Shown: positions 61,449 through 64,000 of the stretch, one piece after another
Layout of the letters: the number at the start of each line of letters is the position of its first letter
How positions within the stretch are numbered: the first letter of the stretch is position 1
Origin: Mycobacterium saskatchewanense
Lineage (GTDB): Bacteria > Actinomycetota > Actinomycetes > Mycobacteriales > Mycobacteriaceae
NCBI RefSeq assembly: GCF_010729105.1
Contig: NZ_AP022573.1
Location: 1,860,001 to 1,924,000, forward strand
DNA length: 64,000 bases
Direction of reading: 5' to 3'
Notes under the pieces: model-generated
What the model was told of the DNA's origin: nothing
The model's input: the letters and a program-made list of their open reading frames with translations, nothing else
Database searches by the model: none
Made by a program: the position numbers and the translations under genes

Positions 61449-62105
61449 ATGACGACACCCGCCGCGGAGAGCCCGCCCGCTCCCACAGAGGCCCCCAACC
61501 GCCGGAGCCGGCTGAAGTCCGACCGGCGCCTGCAACTGCTGTCCGCCGCCGAGCGGCTGTTCGCCGAACGCGGCTTCCTGGCCGTGCGACTCGAAGACAT
61601 CGGCGCGGCCGCCGGGGTCAGCGGACCGGCCATCTACCGCCACTTCCCCAACAAGGAGTCGCTGCTGGTGGAATTACTGGTCGGCATCAGCACCCGGCTG
61701 CTCGCCGGGGCCCGCGAGGTGCGCGACCGCAATGCGGACGCCGCCGCCGCCCTGGACGGCCTCATCGACTTCCACCTCGACTTCGCGCTCGGAGAGCCCG
61801 ACCTCATCCGCATTCAGGACCGCGACCTGGCGTACCTGCCCGAGGCGGCCGAGAAGCAGGTGCGCAAAGCGCAGCGCCAATACGTCGAGGTCTGGGTGAA
61901 TGTGCTGCGCGAGCTCAACCCCGACCTCGCCGAGGCCGACGCCCGGCTCTCGGCGCACGCGGCATTCGGCCTGCTGAACTCCACACCGCACAGCCTCAAG
62001 TCCCCCGACCAGGGGCGCAGCAAACCCGCTCGGGCGGCGCGTTCACGCGCCGTCATGCGTGCGATGACCGTCGCCGCGTTGAGCGCCGGGAACCAGTGCC
62101 CTTGA
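61449..62105 (+). CDS. TetR-family regulator (Rv2506-like)
   Basis: A 218-residue TetR protein: SDRRLQLLSAAERLFAERGF, then helix-turn-helix LEDIGAAAGVSGPAIYRHFP (about 44-63), and a C-terminal ligand domain with LIDFHLDFALGEPDLIRIQD. It diverges from the scoA-citE operon as Rv2506 does in M. tuberculosis, where fadD35 lies between; here fadD35 is missing. It probably represses the leucine/itaconate operon through the two operator copies. Confidence 0.9.
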   Translation: MTTPAAESPPAPTEAPNRRSRLKSDRRLQLLSAAERLFAERGFLAVRLEDIGAAAGVSGPAIYRHFPNKESLLVELLVGISTRLLAGAREVRDRNADAAAALDGLIDFHLDFALGEPDLIRIQDRDLAYLPEAAEKQVRKAQRQYVEVWVNVLRELNPDLAEADARLSAHAAFGLLNSTPHSLKSPDQGRSKPARAARSRAVMRAMTVAALSAGNQCP

Positions 62106-62172
62106 AACCCGGGGCTTCGCGCGCCGCCGCCCAGGCGTGTCGCACGGGTACCCTGCAACCCATGAGGTGGAC

Positions 62173-62970
62173 ATGAACGATCCACGTCGACCCGAACGGT
62201 TAACTACCCCTCTCGCGGGGTCGGGGCCGACCGGGCCGCAGGGTCCCTGGTACCCGCCGATCGCTGACCCGGCGTACGCCGACCAAGCGCCCTACGCGCC
62301 CACATACAGCGGGTACTACACCCCGCAGTGGCCCGGCGCCAACGACACCAAGCAGTTGCCCGCGTACTGGCAACAGCAGGATGCTCCTCCCCCGGGTGTG
62401 CCGGCGCCCGAAGATCCGGCTCCCGCGCCGCCAGGGGGCCCGAAGCCCCCCCGCTGGGTGTGGATCCTCGCGGGCGTGGGCCTTTTCCTGGTGGTCGCGT
62501 TGGTCATCGCGCTGGCGCTGGCGAACGACGCCATCAGGAAGCAGACCGCGGTGCCGCCGTTGCCCCCCATGCCCGCGCCGAGCTCGGAGTTCCCGACGCC
62601 GCCCCCCTCGATCCGCACCACGCCGCCGTCGCGCACCCACCTGCCGACGCCGACGCCGACGCCGAGCGAATCGCAGACGCCCACCCAATCCACTGTTCCC
62701 GGCGCCATGCAAGACGTCGTCTACACCGTCAACGGCGACGGCCGCGCCATCAGCATCATGTACATCGGCAGCGGCGACGTGGTGCAGACCGAGTTCAACG
62801 TCGCGTTGCCGTGGAGCAAAGAAGTCAGCCTGGCCAAATCGGCCATTCACCCGGCGAACGTCACGATCGTGAACTTCGGACGTAACGTCACCTGTTCGGT
62901 CACCATCGGCGGCGTTCAGGTCAGCCAGCGCGTGGGGGTCGGCCTCACGATCTGCGACGCTCGGGGGTAG
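62173..62970 (+). CDS. proline-rich membrane protein with MmpS-like domain (Rv2507-like)
   Basis: A 265-residue protein with a proline/tyrosine-rich cytoplasmic N-terminus (about 1-90), one transmembrane helix (VWILAGVGLFLVVALVIALA), a Pro/Thr linker, and an MmpS-like C-terminal beta domain (VVYTVNGDGRAISIMYIG, CSVTIGGVQVSQRV). MmpS proteins are transport accessory factors. The ATG at 62173 has GAGGTGGAC upstream. It follows tetR, as Rv2507 follows Rv2506. Confidence 0.87.
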   Translation: MNDPRRPERLTTPLAGSGPTGPQGPWYPPIADPAYADQAPYAPTYSGYYTPQWPGANDTKQLPAYWQQQDAPPPGVPAPEDPAPAPPGGPKPPRWVWILAGVGLFLVVALVIALALANDAIRKQTAVPPLPPMPAPSSEFPTPPPSIRTTPPSRTHLPTPTPTPSESQTPTQSTVPGAMQDVVYTVNGDGRAISIMYIGSGDVVQTEFNVALPWSKEVSLAKSAIHPANVTIVNFGRNVTCSVTIGGVQVSQRVGVGLTICDARG

Positions 62971-62973
62971 GCC

Positions 62974-64000
62974 CTACGACGGTTCCGCCGCCGCGACCCG
63001 CGCCGGAACGCGGACCATCAACATCCCCAGCAGGCCGGCGACCAGCACCAACGAGATGCCGCCCAAACCGGCGCGCACGGCTCCGAAGGCGTCGACAAAC
63101 ACGGAGAACAGCCACGGCGCCACGAAGGCCACCGCCCGCCCGGTCATGGTGTACAGGCCAAAGGCGACACCCTCCCTACCATGGTTGGCCATCTGCAACA
63201 GCAGCGCGCGTGCCGACGACTGCGACGGCCCGATGAACAGGGCGAGCAGCAACCCGCACGCCCAGAAGGCCACCGAGCCCGAAAGCGTCATCAGGGTGAG
63301 CCCCGCGGCGATGATCGCGATCAATGACCCCACGATCACCGGTTTGGACCCGATCCGGTGGTCGACGAACCCGCCCAGCACCGCTCCCACGGCGGCCACC
63401 ACGCTGGCGACCACACCGAAGATCAGCACGTCGGCCTGTGAAATGTCGTACACGTTGACGCCCAGCACGGCGCCGAACGCGAAGATCGCCGCCAGCCCGT
63501 CGCGGAAGAGCGCGCTGGCGATGAGGAAATACACCAGGTTGCGGTCGCGGCGCCATTCCGCCACGACTTCGGTCCACAGCTTGCGGTAGCCGCCCAGCAG
63601 GCCGGTCGGCTGATACGCCTCGTCCGACGTGAGCAACCGGTTCGCGACCACCAGCAACGGCAGCGCCAGCACCGCGAACCAGGCCGCCGCCAGGAGCATC
63701 GCCTCCCGGACGTAGAGCCCGTCCCGGGCGGGCACCCCGAGCAGCCCACGCACCGGTCCACTGCCGGAGATGAAGCCCGTGTAGATCAGCAGCAGGAGGA
63801 AGACGCTGCCCAGGTAACCGGCGGCCCAGCCCAGCCCCGAGATGCGGCCCGCGGTCTGCGGCGTCGAAAGCTCGCGCAGCATCGCGTTATACGGCACGCT
63901 GGCCAGGTCGCTACACGCCGCCGTCGCCGCGAGCAGCACCAGCCCGGCGGCCAGGTAGCCGGGCCGATCGTGGATGAAAAACATCCCGCAGGTCAGTGTC
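62974..64000 (-). CDS. MFS-type membrane protein (Rv2508c-like), 5' end cut
   Basis: The frame is open to the right edge, so the N-terminus is missing; 342 codons are seen. It shows about nine hydrophobic helices and an Atg22/MFS-like layout with AGYLGSVFLLLLIYTGF and VIVGSLIAIIAAGLTLMTL. Position after an Rv2507-like gene suggests the counterpart of Rv2508c, a membrane protein of unknown substrate. It converges on the Rv2507-like gene with four bases between the stops. Confidence 0.85.
   Translation of the reverse strand, partial: TLTCGMFFIHDRPGYLAAGLVLLAATAACSDLASVPYNAMLRELSTPQTAGRISGLGWAAGYLGSVFLLLLIYTGFISGSGPVRGLLGVPARDGLYVREAMLLAAAWFAVLALPLLVVANRLLTSDEAYQPTGLLGGYRKLWTEVVAEWRRDRNLVYFLIASALFRDGLAAIFAFGAVLGVNVYDISQADVLIFGVVASVVAAVGAVLGGFVDHRIGSKPVIVGSLIAIIAAGLTLMTLSGSVAFWACGLLLALFIGPSQSSARALLLQMANHGREGVAFGLYTMTGRAVAFVAPWLFSVFVDAFGAVRAGLGGISLVLVAGLLGMLMVRVPARVAAAEPS

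Noticed and set aside
1..64000. CRISPR array, tRNA, rRNA, insertion sequence or prophage genes
   Set aside because: None seen by reading; no transposase, integrase or regular repeat array.

Overview
The window reads as chromosomal DNA of a nontuberculous Mycobacterium, possibly of the M. avium complex type (species is a low-confidence guess). The evidence is a complete mce operon with yrbE permeases, an MPT51-like Ag85 relative, DUF732, DUF4189 and MmpS-like exported proteins, a mycofactocin-type NDMA alcohol dehydrogenase, and a right-hand block that follows the gene order of M. tuberculosis Rv2498c-Rv2508c.

Layout. 1-6.4 kb: an alpha/beta hydrolase cut by the left edge, a FadD ligase, an aldehyde dehydrogenase, an MPT51-like protein and a CAP-domain protein. 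6.5-17.2 kb (minus strand): yrbEA-yrbEB-mceA-B-C-D-E-F plus two Mce-associated membrane proteins, tightly coupled by ATGA/GTGA overlaps, with a divergent TetR gene at 17.8 kb. 18.7-48.8 kb: a large catabolic block with three CoA-chemistry genes (HMG-CoA-lyase-like, two CaiB/AMACR-like), six SDRs, a fused double acyl-CoA dehydrogenase, two acyl-CoA ligases, a double hot-dog hydratase, an NDMA-type ADH, an aldehyde dehydrogenase, P450 plus ferredoxin, a KstD-like flavoprotein, SRPBCC, flavin reductase, amidohydrolase, MBL and VOC proteins. 49-54 kb: an O-methyltransferase behind a near-consensus IdeR box, a dehalogenase-like hydrolase, small exported proteins, a CMD-repeat protein, an enoyl-CoA hydratase and a BASS transporter. 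54-64 kb: the conserved leucine/itaconate block citE-maoC-fadE19-accA1-accD1-scoB-scoA, a divergent TetR, an Rv2507-like protein and an MFS protein cut by the right edge.

Main result. By eye I find a recurring 21-bp dyad of the form WWAYCAA-N7-TTGGTTW (invariant core AYC-N11, usually followed by GRT) in front of genes across the first 45 kb. It lies upstream of the mce operon (two copies in the mce/tetR gap), the hydrolase, FadD, both aldehyde/alcohol oxidation loci, the P450, the acyl-CoA ligase, the divergent SDR/acyl-CoA dehydrogenase pair, the CaiB/VOC pair and the amidohydrolase. This suggests one regulon that links Mce import to an adjacent oxidation and beta-oxidation pathway, with the TetR protein encoded at 17.8 kb as the likely controller. 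The substrate is not known from sequence. P450, ADH, ALDH, ligase, AMACR-like, HMGL-like and ring-type enzymes would suit a branched or cyclic (isoprenoid- or terpenoid-like) lipid, but that is inference.

Second result. Both subunits of the CoA-transferase ScoAB at 60.4-61.3 kb look internally deleted in frame, and the beta subunit lacks the segment that carries the catalytic glutamate. No RNA genes, CRISPR arrays or insertion sequences were seen.
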